From: Bradyrhizobium sp. AUGA SZCCT0176
GTDB lineage: Bacteria; Pseudomonadota; Alphaproteobacteria; Rhizobiales; Xanthobacteraceae
NCBI RefSeq assembly: GCF_018130145.1
Contig: NZ_JAFCMB010000004.1
Span: 372,001 to 436,000 of the forward strand
Length of the DNA stretch: 64,000 nt
Direction: 5' to 3'
In this document: piece after piece, positions 1-8,885 of the stretch
Layout: every line of letters starts with the position of its first letter
Position numbering within the stretch: the stretch's first letter is position 1
Made by a program: the position numbers and the translations under genes
Notes under the pieces: generated by a model
What the model saw: only the letters and a program-made list of their open reading frames with translations
What the model was told of the DNA's origin: nothing
Databases searched by the model: none

Positions 1-533
1 GCGTTGACGTCCTCGTCGGACCAGGTCGCGAGCACGGCCTTGCCGACGCCGGACGCCACCATCGCGACGCGGCCGCCGACTTGTGTCAATGACCGCATGA
101 TTTCGCGGCTTTCCATCCGCGTCAGCACGACGATGAACTCGTCATCGACGACCGCAAGATTGGCGGTCTCGCGCGTCAGGTCGCGCAATTTGCGCAAATA
201 CGGCACGGCCTGCGCGGAAAAATTGCGGCGGCGGGCGAAGGTCGCGCCGACGGTAAAGGCGCGCGCGCCGACATGCCATTTCGATTCGGTGCGGTCGAAC
301 TGCACGAAGCGCCGGCTTTCCAGCGTCGACAGCAACCGGTGCACGGTCGAAGTCGACAACCCCGTGCGGATCGCAAGATCGCTCAGGCGATAGCCCTCGT
401 CGTCCTCGGCGAGCGTTTCGATGATCGAGAGCGCGCGATCGACGGACTGCACGCCGCCGTCCCTCGACTCGGCCTCACTGTCCAAGCCCGATTTCGGCTC
501 GAGTGGTTTGCGCCGGATCACGTTTCGCTTCAT
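1..533 (-). CDS. IclR-family transcriptional regulator (partial, 3' end outside window)
   Basis: Reading leftwards from an ATG at 533, the frame stays open to the window edge (about 177 codons). The product has an N-terminal winged helix of IclR type: a VDRALSIIETLAE helix, then SDLAIRTGLSTSTVHRLL as the recognition helix-turn-helix, then FVQFDRTESKWHVGARAF as the wing and linker. The start of the effector-binding domain follows (VPYLRKLRDLTRETANLAV). IclR proteins are dimeric repressors or activators of catabolic genes. It is co-directional with and downstream of the acyl-CoA synthetase gene but separated by 174 bp of palindromic repeat, so co-transcription is uncertain. Its target cannot be told from this window. 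Confidence 0.85.
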   Translation of the reverse strand, partial: MKRNVIRRKPLEPKSGLDSEAESRDGGVQSVDRALSIIETLAEDDEGYRLSDLAIRTGLSTSTVHRLLSTLESRRFVQFDRTESKWHVGARAFTVGATFARRRNFSAQAVPYLRKLRDLTRETANLAVVDDEFIVVLTRMESREIMRSLTQVGGRVAMVASGVGKAVLATWSDEDVN

Positions 534-547
534 CGCGACCTGCCCGT

Positions 548-692
548 TCTCCCTCGCCCCGCTTGCGGGGAGAGGGTCGGGGTGAGGGGGAGCTTCCACA
601 AGGACGGTGAGAATTGGACTCGCGGAGAATCCCCTCACCCGAATTCGAGCTCCGCTCGAATTCGACCTCTCCCCGCAAGCGGGGAGAGGTTA
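548..692. repeat. Palindromic intergenic repeat (C/G-rich, Bradyrhizobium type)
   Basis: Two C/G-rich arms carry the same inverted core (CCCCGCTTGCGGGGAGAGG at the left, CCTCTCCCCGCAAGCGGGG at the right) and enclose a central inverted repeat GAATTCGAGC-TCC-GCTCGAATTC at about 641-663. A related element lies at 21574-21706. It may form a strong RNA hairpin between the synthetase and iclR genes. Confidence 0.7.
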
Positions 693-707
693 ACAGTCGT
701 CGCCAGC

Positions 708-2837
708 TCAGAGCAGGCCTGCGCCGCGCGCCCATTTGTACTTGGCGCCCAGCACTTCGACCGGCAGTTCGGTCGAGTAGGCATAGGCCGGGATGCCGTT
801 CTGGTAGAGATATTCGGCGGCCTCCTCGACCTCGACATCGCCGGCGAGCGAGGCGACGATCGGCTTCACAAAGCCCTTGGCCTCCATCTCCTTCTTCACC
901 TCGACCATGTTGCGGGCGAACACCATCGGCGGCGTGACGATGGTGTGCCAGTAGCCGAGGATCAGCGAGTGGATGCGATCGTCCGACAGGCCGAGCTTGA
1001 CGGTGTTGACGTAGGTGATCGGCGGCTCGCCACCGGTGATATCTACAGGATTTCCGGCCGCGCCGAACGGCGGAATGAATTTCCGGAACGCCGTATCGAG
1101 ATCCGGCGGCATCGCCATCAGCGACAGGCCATTATCGACACAGGAGTCCGACAGCAGCACGCCGGAGCCGCCGGCACCGGTGATGATCAGGATGTTTTCG
1201 CCCTTCGGCGTCGGCAACACAGGCACGCCGCGCGCGAATTCGAGCAACTGGCGCAGCGAGCGGGCACGGATCACGCCTGATTGCGCGAACACGTCCTCGT
1301 AGATCTTGTCGTTGCCGGCGAGCGCGCCGGTGTGCGACGAGGCCGCCTTGGCGCCGGCCGAGGTACGGCCGGCCTTGAGCACCACCACAGGCTTCTTCTT
1401 GGAGACGCGCTTGGCGGCTTCCGCGAAGGCGCGGCCGTCTTTCAAATCCTCGCAATGCTGCGCGATGATCGCGGTGTTCGGATCCTGCTCGAAGAAGGCG
1501 AGCAGATCGTCCTCGTCGATGTCGGACTTGTTGCCGAGGCCGACGATCGCGGAGACGCCCATCTTGGCCGAGCGCGAAAAGCCGATGATCGCCATGCCGA
1601 TGCCGCCGGATTGCGACGACAGTGCCGCCGAACCCTTGACGTCATAGGCGGTACAGAACGTGGCGCAGAGATTGGCGGGCGTATAATAGAAGCCGTAGAT
1701 GTTCGGCCCCATCAAGCGGACATTATACTTCTTGCCGATCTCGACGATTTCTTCCTGGAGCTCGGGCGCGCCGGCTTCGGCAAAGCCCGACGGAATCAGC
1801 ACCGCGCCGGGAATTTTCTTCTCGCCGCATTCGACCAATGCGCCGGCGACGAACTTTGCCGGGATCGCGAACACAGCGGTGTCGATCACGCCGGGAACGT
1901 CCTTGACGCTCTTATAGGCCTTGTAACCCAGGATCTCCGCGGCCTTGGGATGGATCGGATAGATATCGCCTTTATAGCCGCCGTTGATCAGGTTCTTCAT
2001 CACGGAGTTGCCGATCTTGCCGTCCTCGGCGGAGGCGCCGATCACGGCGACCGCCTTTGGCTGCATGATGCGGTTCATCGCGGTGACGATTTCTTCGGTC
2101 GGGCGCGGCGCCGGACGCGGCTTGTAGTCGAAGTCGACGACGATACGCACGTCAGCGGCGATCGCGTCGTTCTTGGTGGCGAATACCGGATTGAGATCGA
2201 GTTCGACGATTTCGGGGAAGTCGCTGACGAGCTGCGATACTTTGACGATGACTGCGGCCAGCGCTTCGCGGTTGACCGGATCGCCGCCGCGCACGCCCTT
2301 CAGCATGTCATGGGCCTGGATGCCGTCGAGCATCGACAGCGCGTCGTCCTTGGTGGCAGGCGCCAGACGGAAAGTGATGTCTTTCAAAACTTCGACCAGC
2401 ACGCCGCCGAGGCCGAAGGCCACCAGCTTGCCGAACGAGCCGTCGGTGATCGAGCCGACGATGACCTCGGTGCCGCCGGCCAGCATCTGCTGGACCTGGA
2501 TGCCCTCGATCTTGGCGTCCGCCTTGTACTTCTTTGCGTTGGCGAGAATGGTCTCGTAATTCTTTTCCGCATCCGCCGCGGTCTTGACGCCGACCATGAC
2601 GCCGCCGGCCTCGGTCTTGTGGAGAATGTCCGGCGAGACGATCTTCATCACGACCGGGAAGCCCATGTCGGCCGCGAGCTTGGCGGCCTCGGCCGCCGAT
2701 TTGGCGACGCCCTCCTTCGGAACCGGAATTCCGTAGGCATCGCAGACCAGTTTGCCCTCCGGGGCCGTCAGGCTGGTGCGCTTATCGGCCTTCACCGCAT
2801 CGAGAACTTTGCGGACCGCATCTTTGGGATTCGACAT
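708..2837 (-). CDS. NDP-forming acyl-CoA synthetase (acetate--CoA ligase family), 709 aa; candidate oxalate/formate CoA ligase
   Basis: The protein fuses both halves of an NDP-forming acyl-CoA synthetase. An ATP-grasp domain comes first (about residues 20-240). A Rossmann CoA-binding domain follows (about 255-350, VIGASAEDGKIGNSVM), then succinyl-CoA-ligase-like domains to the C-terminus. The phospho-histidine motif SSHTGALAG is intact with His at residue 502. The family makes acyl-CoA from a carboxylate, CoA and ATP through a phosphohistidine. The gene is divergent from the gntR-oxc-frc operon and shares its operator region, which suggests it supplies the CoA thioester for oxalate breakdown. 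The substrate is inferred, not shown; acetate, formate, oxalate or succinate are all possible. The start at 2837 has an AGGAGG-like site just upstream (about 2841-2848). Confidence 0.85.
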   Translation of the reverse strand: MSNPKDAVRKVLDAVKADKRTSLTAPEGKLVCDAYGIPVPKEGVAKSAAEAAKLAADMGFPVVMKIVSPDILHKTEAGGVMVGVKTAADAEKNYETILANAKKYKADAKIEGIQVQQMLAGGTEVIVGSITDGSFGKLVAFGLGGVLVEVLKDITFRLAPATKDDALSMLDGIQAHDMLKGVRGGDPVNREALAAVIVKVSQLVSDFPEIVELDLNPVFATKNDAIAADVRIVVDFDYKPRPAPRPTEEIVTAMNRIMQPKAVAVIGASAEDGKIGNSVMKNLINGGYKGDIYPIHPKAAEILGYKAYKSVKDVPGVIDTAVFAIPAKFVAGALVECGEKKIPGAVLIPSGFAEAGAPELQEEIVEIGKKYNVRLMGPNIYGFYYTPANLCATFCTAYDVKGSAALSSQSGGIGMAIIGFSRSAKMGVSAIVGLGNKSDIDEDDLLAFFEQDPNTAIIAQHCEDLKDGRAFAEAAKRVSKKKPVVVLKAGRTSAGAKAASSHTGALAGNDKIYEDVFAQSGVIRARSLRQLLEFARGVPVLPTPKGENILIITGAGGSGVLLSDSCVDNGLSLMAMPPDLDTAFRKFIPPFGAAGNPVDITGGEPPITYVNTVKLGLSDDRIHSLILGYWHTIVTPPMVFARNMVEVKKEMEAKGFVKPIVASLAGDVEVEEAAEYLYQNGIPAYAYSTELPVEVLGAKYKWARGAGLL

Positions 2838-2862
2838 GGACTTCCTCCTGGGGCATATTTTA

Positions 2863-2879
2863 TGGCATTTGGTATGCCA
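2863..2879. promoter_or_regulatory. Operator O1 of the putative GntR oxalate regulon
   Basis: The sequence TGGCAT-TTGGT-ATGCCA is a perfect 6-bp inverted repeat with a 5-bp spacer. It ends 26 bp before the synthetase start codon on the minus strand, where bound repressor would block that promoter. It matches the six other strong copies of TGGYAT-N5-ATRCCA in the first 17.3 kb. Confidence 0.7.
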
Positions 2880-2943
2880 GCGCGGAGAAAGTCAAGTCAC
2901 CTGATACCCCGGAAACGCTGAAAATACTGTCAACTTGACATGG

Positions 2944-2960
2944 TGGTATTTGGTATGCCA
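2944..2960. promoter_or_regulatory. Operator O2 of the putative GntR oxalate regulon
   Basis: TGGTAT-TTGGT-ATGCCA has the same architecture as O1, 81 bp away. It ends 55 bp before the gntR start. The pair flanks the divergent promoters of the synthetase and gntR-oxc-frc, consistent with autoregulation. Confidence 0.7.
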
Positions 2961-3015
2961 AAAATATTAGACGTTATTCCTGTTACAACTGGTCTCCCAC
3001 CGGAGGAGACGAATC

Positions 3016-3747
3016 GTGCCCGCACGCAAACAACCCAAGGCCACGCCTGCCATGGCTGATGCAGATATCGCAATCGTTCGGATTGCACCTGAGACGAGCT
3101 TCAAGAACAAGGCCTATGAAGCCTTGAAGGAAGCTATTCTCAAGATGGATATCTATGCGACGCCCGAGCAGGTGATGCTCGACGAACGCGCGTTGTCCGA
3201 ACGCCTCGGCGTCAGCCGCACCCCTATCCGCGAAGCGATCGCGATGCTGGAACAGGACGGTTTCGTCAAAACCGTGCCACGCCGCGGCATCGTCGTGGTC
3301 CGGCGCACCAAGACCGAGATCGTCGACATGATCCGCGCCTGGGCCGCGCTCGAAAGCATGGCCGCGCGCTTGATCACCACCACCGCGCGCAAGAAGGACA
3401 TCACGGCGCTGCGCGATTTCTTCAAGGATTTCGGCAAGGACCGCCTGCCGCAGGACCACGTCGAGGAATATTCCAAGGCCAATATCGCCTTCCACCAGGC
3501 GCTGATCTCGCTCTCGGAATCGCCGGTGCTGGTCGATATGACCAACGACATCCTGCTGCATGTGCGCGGCTACCGGCAATTGACGATCGGCCGCACCGAT
3601 CGCACCGCGACCTCGCTGCCCGAGCATCTGGCCATCATCGAAGCGCTGGAAGCGCGCGACACTGAGCTTGCCGAGAAGCGCGCGCGCGATCACACGCTGG
3701 GCCTTGCTTCGTATGTCGAAGCGCATGGCCAAGAACTCTTTAGCTAG
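3016..3747 (+). CDS. GntR-family (FadR/FCD subfamily) transcriptional regulator
   Basis: The 243-aa protein has an N-terminal winged helix (ERLGVSRTPIREAIAMLEQDGFVKTVPRRGIVVV, about residues 58-95) and an all-helical FCD ligand-binding domain (about 100-230) typical of regulators that sense small carboxylates. The GTG at 3016 is preceded by GGAGGAG (3002-3008) at good spacing; an in-frame ATG at 3052 lacks such a site, so GTG is chosen. It is the first gene of a likely gntR-oxc-frc operon and sits beside two 17-bp dyads that recur before the other oxalate genes. It is therefore the natural candidate to bind them, with oxalate, oxalyl-CoA or glyoxylate as possible effector (inferred). Confidence 0.88.
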   Translation: MPARKQPKATPAMADADIAIVRIAPETSFKNKAYEALKEAILKMDIYATPEQVMLDERALSERLGVSRTPIREAIAMLEQDGFVKTVPRRGIVVVRRTKTEIVDMIRAWAALESMAARLITTTARKKDITALRDFFKDFGKDRLPQDHVEEYSKANIAFHQALISLSESPVLVDMTNDILLHVRGYRQLTIGRTDRTATSLPEHLAIIEALEARDTELAEKRARDHTLGLASYVEAHGQELFS

Positions 3748-3842
3748 AGGACTGTTTAGTTAGAGAATTACCTAGTTAGAACGACTTCACAGCAGAAGAC
3801 GATCAACTCGTCCGAACCACACACGATCAGGGAGAAAGTGGA

Positions 3843-5576
3843 ATGTCCGTAACCGCAGCCAAGAGCATCGATACCAATCAAGCCGAGCGCGAGCTCACCG
3901 ACGGCTTTAATCTCATGATCGATGCGCTGAAGCTCAACGGCCTTACCACGATCTACGGCGTGCCCGGCATTCCGATCACGGATTTCGGCCGCATGGCGCA
4001 GGCCGCGGGCATTCGCGTGATCTCGTTCCGCCACGAACAGAATGCCGGCAACGCCGCCTCGATCGCCGGCTACCTGACCAAGAAGCCCGGCGTCTGCCTC
4101 ACGGTTTCGGCGCCCGGTTTTCTCAACGGCCTCACGGCCCTCGCCCACGCCACCACCAACTGCTTCCCGATGATCCTGATATCCGGTTCGTCCGAGCGCG
4201 AGATCGTCGACCTGCAGCAGGGCGACTATGAAGAGATGGATCAGCTCGCGATCGCAAAGCCGCTGTGCAAGGCCGCCTTCCGCGTGTTGCATGCGCAGGA
4301 CATCGGCATTGGCCTGGCACGTGCGATCCGCGCCGCGGTCTCGGGCCGTCCGGGCGGTGTCTATCTCGATCTGCCCGCGAAACTGTTCGGCCAGGTGATG
4401 GATGCCGAGGCCGGACAGAAGTCGCTGGTCAAGGTGATCGACGCCGCTCCGGCGCAGATCCCCGCCCCGTCAGCGGTGAAACGCGCGCTCGACGTGCTCA
4501 AGGGCGCAAAGCGTCCGCTGATCATCCTCGGCAAGGGTGCGGCCTACGCGCAAGCCGATGATGAGATCAAGAGCTTCGTCGAGAAGAGCGGCATTCCGTT
4601 CCTGCCCATGAGCATGGCCAAGGGACTGTTGCCCGACACCCATCCGCAGTGCGCAGGCGCTGCGCGCTCGACCGTTCTGAAAGACGCCGACGTCGTGATG
4701 CTGATCGGTGCGCGCCTCAACTGGCTGTTGTCGCACGGCAAGGGCAAGTCCTGGGGCGAAGCGCCGAAGAAGTTCATCCAGATCGACATCGAGCCGAAGG
4801 AAATGGATTCCAACGTCGAGATCGTCGCTCCCGTGGTCGGCGACATCGGCTCCTGCGTCTCGGCGCTGCTCGAAGGCATGGGCGCGAACTGGGCGGCGGC
4901 GCCTTCCGACTGGACCGGCGCGGTGACCAAGAAGCGCGAAGAGAACGTCGCCAAGATGGCGCCGCGGCTGATGAACAACAATTCGCCGATGGATTATCAC
5001 GGCGCGCTCGGCGTGCTCAGAACCATCATCAAGGAACGGCCCGACGCCATCCTCGTCAACGAAGGCGCCAACACGCTCGATCTCGCCCGCGGCGTCATCG
5101 ATATGTATCAGCCGCGCAAGCGGATCGACGTCGGCACCTGGGGCGTGATGGGCATCGGCATGGGATATTGCATCGCCGCCGCGATCGAAACCGGCAAGCC
5201 GGTGCTCGCGGTCGAAGGCGACTCGGCATTCGGTTTCTCGGGCATGGAGGTCGAGACCATCTGCCGCTACAACCTTCCGGTCTGCATCGTGATCTTCAAC
5301 AATGACGGCATCTATCGCGGCACCGACGTCAACTCGGTCGGCACGGATCCGGCGCCCACGGTGTTCGTCAAGGGCTCGCGCTACGACAAGATGATGGAAG
5401 CGTTCGGCGGCGTCGGCGTCCACGCCACCTCGCCGGATGAACTGAAGCGCGCGGTCAACGCCGCGATGGATTCCGGCAAGCCGACGCTGATCAACGCGGT
5501 GATCGATCCCGCGGCCGGCTCCGAAAGCGGCCGCATCGGCAACCTCAATCCGCAAAGCGTGCTGAAGAAGAAATAA
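3843..5576 (+). CDS. oxc: Oxalyl-CoA decarboxylase
   Basis: This 577-aa thiamine-diphosphate enzyme converts oxalyl-CoA to formyl-CoA and CO2. The N-terminal pyrimidine-binding domain includes [15 protein letters not shown] and the Glu of [17 protein letters not shown]. The ThDP/Mg motif near the C-terminus is [19 protein letters not shown] ending in FNNDGIYRG, as in oxalyl-CoA decarboxylases of oxalotrophs. Length and motif order match the family. A GGGAGA site at 3831-3836 precedes the ATG. It lies 95 bp after gntR and 63 bp before frc, probably in one transcript. Together with frc it forms the energy-yielding branch of oxalate catabolism in the cytoplasm. Confidence 0.97.
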   Translation: MSVTAAKSIDTNQAERELTDGFNLMIDALKLNGLTTIYGVPGIPITDFGRMAQAAGIRVISFRHEQNAGNAASIAGYLTKKPGVCLTVSAPGFLNGLTALAHATTNCFPMILISGSSEREIVDLQQGDYEEMDQLAIAKPLCKAAFRVLHAQDIGIGLARAIRAAVSGRPGGVYLDLPAKLFGQVMDAEAGQKSLVKVIDAAPAQIPAPSAVKRALDVLKGAKRPLIILGKGAAYAQADDEIKSFVEKSGIPFLPMSMAKGLLPDTHPQCAGAARSTVLKDADVVMLIGARLNWLLSHGKGKSWGEAPKKFIQIDIEPKEMDSNVEIVAPVVGDIGSCVSALLEGMGANWAAAPSDWTGAVTKKREENVAKMAPRLMNNNSPMDYHGALGVLRTIIKERPDAILVNEGANTLDLARGVIDMYQPRKRIDVGTWGVMGIGMGYCIAAAIETGKPVLAVEGDSAFGFSGMEVETICRYNLPVCIVIFNNDGIYRGTDVNSVGTDPAPTVFVKGSRYDKMMEAFGGVGVHATSPDELKRAVNAAMDSGKPTLINAVIDPAAGSESGRIGNLNPQSVLKKK

Positions 5577-5639
5577 ATTTCGATTTCCACCCAATCCATC
5601 CTGCGCGTTGCAGGGCAGACAGAGTACGGAGCATAGACG

Positions 5640-6917
5640 ATGACAAAGGCGCTGAAGGGCGTTCGCATTCTCGATTTCACCCACGTTCAGTCGGGACCGA
5701 CCTGCACGCAGTTGCTGGCCTGGTTCGGCGCCGACGTGATCAAGGTCGAGCGTCCCGGCGTCGGCGACATCACGCGCGGCCAGCTGCAGGACATCCCCAA
5801 TGTGGACAGCCTGTATTTCACCATGCTGAACCACAACAAGCGTTCGATCACGCTCGACACCAAGAACCCGAAGGGCAAGGAAGTCCTCACGGCGTTGATC
5901 AAGAGCTGCGACGTGCTGGTTGAGAATTTCGGCCCCGGCGTGCTCGATCGCATGGGCTTCCCCTGGGAGAAGATCCACGCCATCAACCCGAAGATGATCG
6001 TGGCCTCGATCAAGGGCTTTGGCCCCGGACCTTACGAAGATTGCAAGGTGTATGAGAACGTAGCCCAGTGCACGGGCGGCGCGGCGTCGACCACCGGCTT
6101 CCGCGACGGCTTGCCGCTGGTCACCGGCGCGCAGATCGGCGACAGCGGCACCGGGTTGCATCTCGCACTCGGCATCGTCACCGCGCTCTATCAGCGCACC
6201 GTCACCGGCCAGGGCCAGAAGGTCACCGCGGCGATGCAGGATGGTGTGTTGAATCTGGCGCGCGTCAAGCTGCGCGACCAGCAGCGCCTCGCCCATGGCC
6301 CGCTGAAGGAATACAGCCAGTTCGGCGAAGGCATTCCGTTCGGCGACGCGGTGCCGCGCGCCGGCAATGATTCCGGCGGCGGCCAGCCCGGCCGCATCCT
6401 CAAGTGCAAGGGCTGGGAGACCGATCCCAACGCCTACATCTATTTCATCACCCAGGCGCCGGTGTGGGAGAAGATCTGCGACGTGATCGGCGAGCCGACC
6501 TGGAAGACCCACGCCGATTACGCCAAGCCGCCTGCCCGGCTGTCGCGGTTGAATGAGATCTTCGCGCGCATCGAACAGTGGACCATGACCAAGACCAAAT
6601 TCGAGGCGATGGAGATCCTGAACAAGGACGACATCCCCTGCGGCCCGATCCTGTCGATGAAGGAGATCATCGAGGACCAGTCGCTGCGCGCAACCGGCAC
6701 CGTGGTCGAGGTCGATCACCCGACCCGCGGCAAGTATTTTTCGGTCGGCAATCCGATCAAGATGTCGGACTCCCCGAGCGAGGTCACGCGCTCGCCGCTG
6801 CTCGGCGAGCACACCGACGAAATCCTGCGCCAGGTGCTCGGCTTCAGCGATCACCAGGTGGCCGAGATCCACGACTCCGGCGCGCTCGATCCGCCGCGCA
6901 AGCAGGCGGCCGAATAA
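5640..6917 (+). CDS. frc: Formyl-CoA:oxalate CoA-transferase
   Basis: This 425-aa class III CoA-transferase moves CoA from formyl-CoA to oxalate, giving formate and oxalyl-CoA, the substrate of the upstream oxc product. The catalytic aspartate is Asp168 in AQIGDSGTG. Other family segments are [31 protein letters not shown] and [18 protein letters not shown]; the C-terminal part has [11 protein letters not shown]. Position 48 is Gln (RGQLQD), where the Oxalobacter enzyme, from memory, has Trp, a residue tied to substrate inhibition. The gene is followed by a strong terminator, so it ends the gntR-oxc-frc unit. Confidence 0.96.
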   Translation: MTKALKGVRILDFTHVQSGPTCTQLLAWFGADVIKVERPGVGDITRGQLQDIPNVDSLYFTMLNHNKRSITLDTKNPKGKEVLTALIKSCDVLVENFGPGVLDRMGFPWEKIHAINPKMIVASIKGFGPGPYEDCKVYENVAQCTGGAASTTGFRDGLPLVTGAQIGDSGTGLHLALGIVTALYQRTVTGQGQKVTAAMQDGVLNLARVKLRDQQRLAHGPLKEYSQFGEGIPFGDAVPRAGNDSGGGQPGRILKCKGWETDPNAYIYFITQAPVWEKICDVIGEPTWKTHADYAKPPARLSRLNEIFARIEQWTMTKTKFEAMEILNKDDIPCGPILSMKEIIEDQSLRATGTVVEVDHPTRGKYFSVGNPIKMSDSPSEVTRSPLLGEHTDEILRQVLGFSDHQVAEIHDSGALDPPRKQAAE

Positions 6918-6942
6918 ACCGTCTCATCTCTCAAATTTCGCC

Positions 6943-6971
6943 AAAGGCCGCCGGTTTCCGGCGGCCTTTTT
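6943..6971 (+). terminator. Rho-independent terminator after frc
   Basis: A 9-bp perfect stem (GGCCGCCGG / CCGGCGGCC) with a TTT loop is followed by TTTTT. It closes the gntR-oxc-frc operon 25 bp past the frc stop. Confidence 0.9.
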
Positions 6972-7049
6972 GTTTGGGAACCCGAATAGCTTTCTTTATG
7001 CTGCAATGCAGAAGACAAATTGCTGCCATGCAAACAAAAGCGTTGTTTC

Positions 7050-7066
7050 TGGCATCTGGTATACAT
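7050..7066. promoter_or_regulatory. Operator O3 of the putative GntR oxalate regulon
   Basis: TGGCAT-CTGGT-ATACAT matches the shared dyad at 11 of 12 half-site positions. It lies 56 bp before the start of the 45-aa gene, separating that gene from frc as its own regulated unit. Confidence 0.6.
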
Positions 7067-7122
7067 AAATTCACGGCAGATCACGAAGCGGAGCTACTCC
7101 GCGAAAGAGAAAAGGGGACCAA

Positions 7123-7260
7123 ATGTCCAAAACCGCCTCCATCAGCCTCGCACCTTCCAGCACATTCTTCGGCCGGCTGATGACCTCGATCGACCGCCTG
7201 CTGACCGCGAGCGCCCGCATCGCCATTCGCAACGGCGACCTCCCCCGTTTCGGTCTCTGA
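7123..7260 (+). CDS. Small protein, 45 aa, monocistronic unit in the oxalate regulon
   Basis: The product is a 45-aa basic amphipathic protein whose C-terminal half is a predicted helix (FGRLMTSIDRLLTASARIAI) followed by RNGDLPRFGL. I know no function; small proteins of this kind occur in Bradyrhizobium genomes. AAAAGGGGACC just upstream serves as ribosome binding site. It has an operator-like dyad 56 bp upstream and a strong terminator 67 bp downstream, so it appears to be a dedicated short transcript of about 300 nt. It is too short for most gene callers. The transcript could equally act as a regulatory RNA. Confidence 0.65.
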   Translation: MSKTASISLAPSSTFFGRLMTSIDRLLTASARIAIRNGDLPRFGL

Positions 7261-7327
7261 GCCCGCTAAGGCGCAGTACAGACTTCGTTTTCAGGCTCGA
7301 GCACTTCAGGTTTCCTCCCAGACTAAG

Positions 7328-7356
7328 GGCCCCGGTTTTCCGGGGCCTCTTTTTTT
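7328..7356 (+). terminator. Rho-independent terminator after the 45-aa gene
   Basis: An 8-bp perfect GC stem (GGCCCCGG / CCGGGGCC) with a TTTT loop is followed by TCTTTTTTT. Confidence 0.9.
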
Positions 7357-7444
7357 GGCGCCGCCTTTAAGCACTCCGGGCCAGGCGCCAACTGCGACAA
7401 ATTAGCCTGAGCTATGCTCTGGCATCATTATTCGTTTGCAGTAT

Positions 7445-7461
7445 TGGCATATCGCATACCA
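7445..7461. promoter_or_regulatory. Operator O4 of the putative GntR oxalate regulon
   Basis: TGGCAT-ATCGC-ATACCA is a complete dyad flanked by T and A (7444-7462). It lies 329 bp before tctC. The stretch 7462-7790 between them holds no convincing gene, only short open frames, so it is either a long leader or contains a second promoter. Confidence 0.65.
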
Positions 7462-7790
7462 ATATGTCTTCCAAGCGTTCCGGCCCAACAACGAACGGAG
7501 GCGATCAGGAGGATGGCGGCAGGCTCTTCGGCGCCTAGGCGGCGATATCAGCAGGCGGTGCCGCGGTTCGCAGTTCAGACTTATCCGAAAGACGCGGATG
7601 CTGCGCCGAGCAGTCAGGCTTACAGTTCACAAAGGTCTGCAACCCTGACCTGCAATGCCATCTGACCAAACCTCATGAGATAATTGGACAAATGGGGAAA
7701 TCCGGCTGGATCAGAAGTGTTCAGTTAAGAGTTGAGTTAAAGACAAAGCCGGCAAAGAACGGCATTTGAATTTTACGGGGAGTACGTCAA

Positions 7791-8801
7791 ATGAAGCATT
7801 CTGTCTTGCATACCGCGTTAGCCGCGATTGCCATCTTCGGCGCGGGCAATATGACCGCCTCCGCCGCCTGGGAGCCGGTTCGCCCGGTCGAATTCATCGT
7901 ACCCGCCGGCACCGGCGGCGGCGCCGACCAGATGGCCCGCACCATCCAGGGCATCGTGACAAAACACAGCCTGATGAAGCAGCCGATGGTCGTCATCAAC
8001 AAGTCAGGTGGCGCCGGCGGCGAAGGCTTTCTCGACGTCAAGGGTTCGGGAAACAATCCCCACAAGATCATCATCACCCTGTCCAACCTGTTCACGACAC
8101 CGCTTGCGACAGGCATTCCCTTCAGCTGGAAGGACATGACGCCGGTCGCGATGCTGGCGCTCGACGAGTTCGTGCTCTGGGTCAATGCCGAGAAGCCTTA
8201 CACCACCGTCAAGGACTACGTCGATGCCGTGAAGCAGGCACCCGCCGGCGGCATGAAGATGGGCGGCACCGGATCGAAGCAGGAAGACCAGATCATCACG
8301 GTCGCGCTCGAGAAGGCGACCGGCACCAAGTTCACCTACATTCCCTACAAGGGCGGCGGAGAAGTCGCGGTCCAGCTGGTCGGCAACCACGTCGATTCAA
8401 CGGTCAACAATCCCATCGAGGCAGTCGCGCAATGGCGCGGCGGCAAACTTCGTCCGCTCTGCGTGTTCGACGGCAAGCAGATGGCCTATGACGAAGTCGT
8501 CGCGGACGGCAAAGGCTGGAAGGATATTCCGACCTGCAAGTCGCAGGGCCTCGACATCGAATATCTGATGCTCCGCGGCATCTTCATGTCGCCCAAAGCC
8601 ACCAAGGATCAGGTCGAATATTACGTCGAGCTGTTCAAGAAGGTGCGGGCCACGCCGGAGTGGCAGGATTTCATGAAGAGCGGCGCCTTCAACACCACGT
8701 TCCTGACCGGGCCTGAATACGCCAAATGGGTCGAGACGGAAGAGAAGCGCCACGAAACCCTGATGAAAGAAGCCGGTTTCCTCGCTACCCCCGGAAACTG
8801 A
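7791..8801 (+). CDS. tctC: Tripartite tricarboxylate transporter, periplasmic substrate-binding protein
   Basis: The 336-aa protein starts with a Sec signal peptide (hydrophobic segment about residues 8-25, cleavage near ASA-AWEPV). It then has the TctC/Bug fold: PVEFIVPAGTGGGADQMARTIQ, FTYIPYKGGGEVAVQLVGNHVD and the conserved end of the C-terminal lobe. It binds a carboxylate in the periplasm and delivers it to TctA/TctB. GGGGAG precedes the ATG. It is followed by tctB and tctA, so the transporter is complete. Its place in the oxalate region behind a shared operator suggests oxalate or another small dicarboxylate as ligand, but the ligand is not visible in the sequence. Confidence 0.93.
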   Translation: MKHSVLHTALAAIAIFGAGNMTASAAWEPVRPVEFIVPAGTGGGADQMARTIQGIVTKHSLMKQPMVVINKSGGAGGEGFLDVKGSGNNPHKIIITLSNLFTTPLATGIPFSWKDMTPVAMLALDEFVLWVNAEKPYTTVKDYVDAVKQAPAGGMKMGGTGSKQEDQIITVALEKATGTKFTYIPYKGGGEVAVQLVGNHVDSTVNNPIEAVAQWRGGKLRPLCVFDGKQMAYDEVVADGKGWKDIPTCKSQGLDIEYLMLRGIFMSPKATKDQVEYYVELFKKVRATPEWQDFMKSGAFNTTFLTGPEYAKWVETEEKRHETLMKEAGFLATPGN

Positions 8802-8885
8802 CCTTTAGTCACGTCGCGTACACCGGCGAATGCGCAGCGCATGAAGCGCTGCGAACCCAGAACCGTGATTCCGGATGGAGTTTGA

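Noticed and set aside
273..1280. 335-codon plus-strand frame opposite iclR and the synthetase
   Set aside because: It crosses two genes and a repeat, has no domain, and its composition is that of antisense of high-GC coding DNA.
1281..2921. 546-codon plus-strand frame
   Set aside because: It is a shadow of the acyl-CoA synthetase on the other strand; high GC at third positions keeps it open.
4470..6872. 800-codon minus-strand frame
   Set aside because: It lies opposite oxc and frc, which have clear motifs; translation is rich in His/Asp/Arg runs typical of antisense frames.
7414..7665. Open frames between O4 and tctC
   Set aside because: No ribosome binding site, poor composition and no domain; treated as leader sequence.
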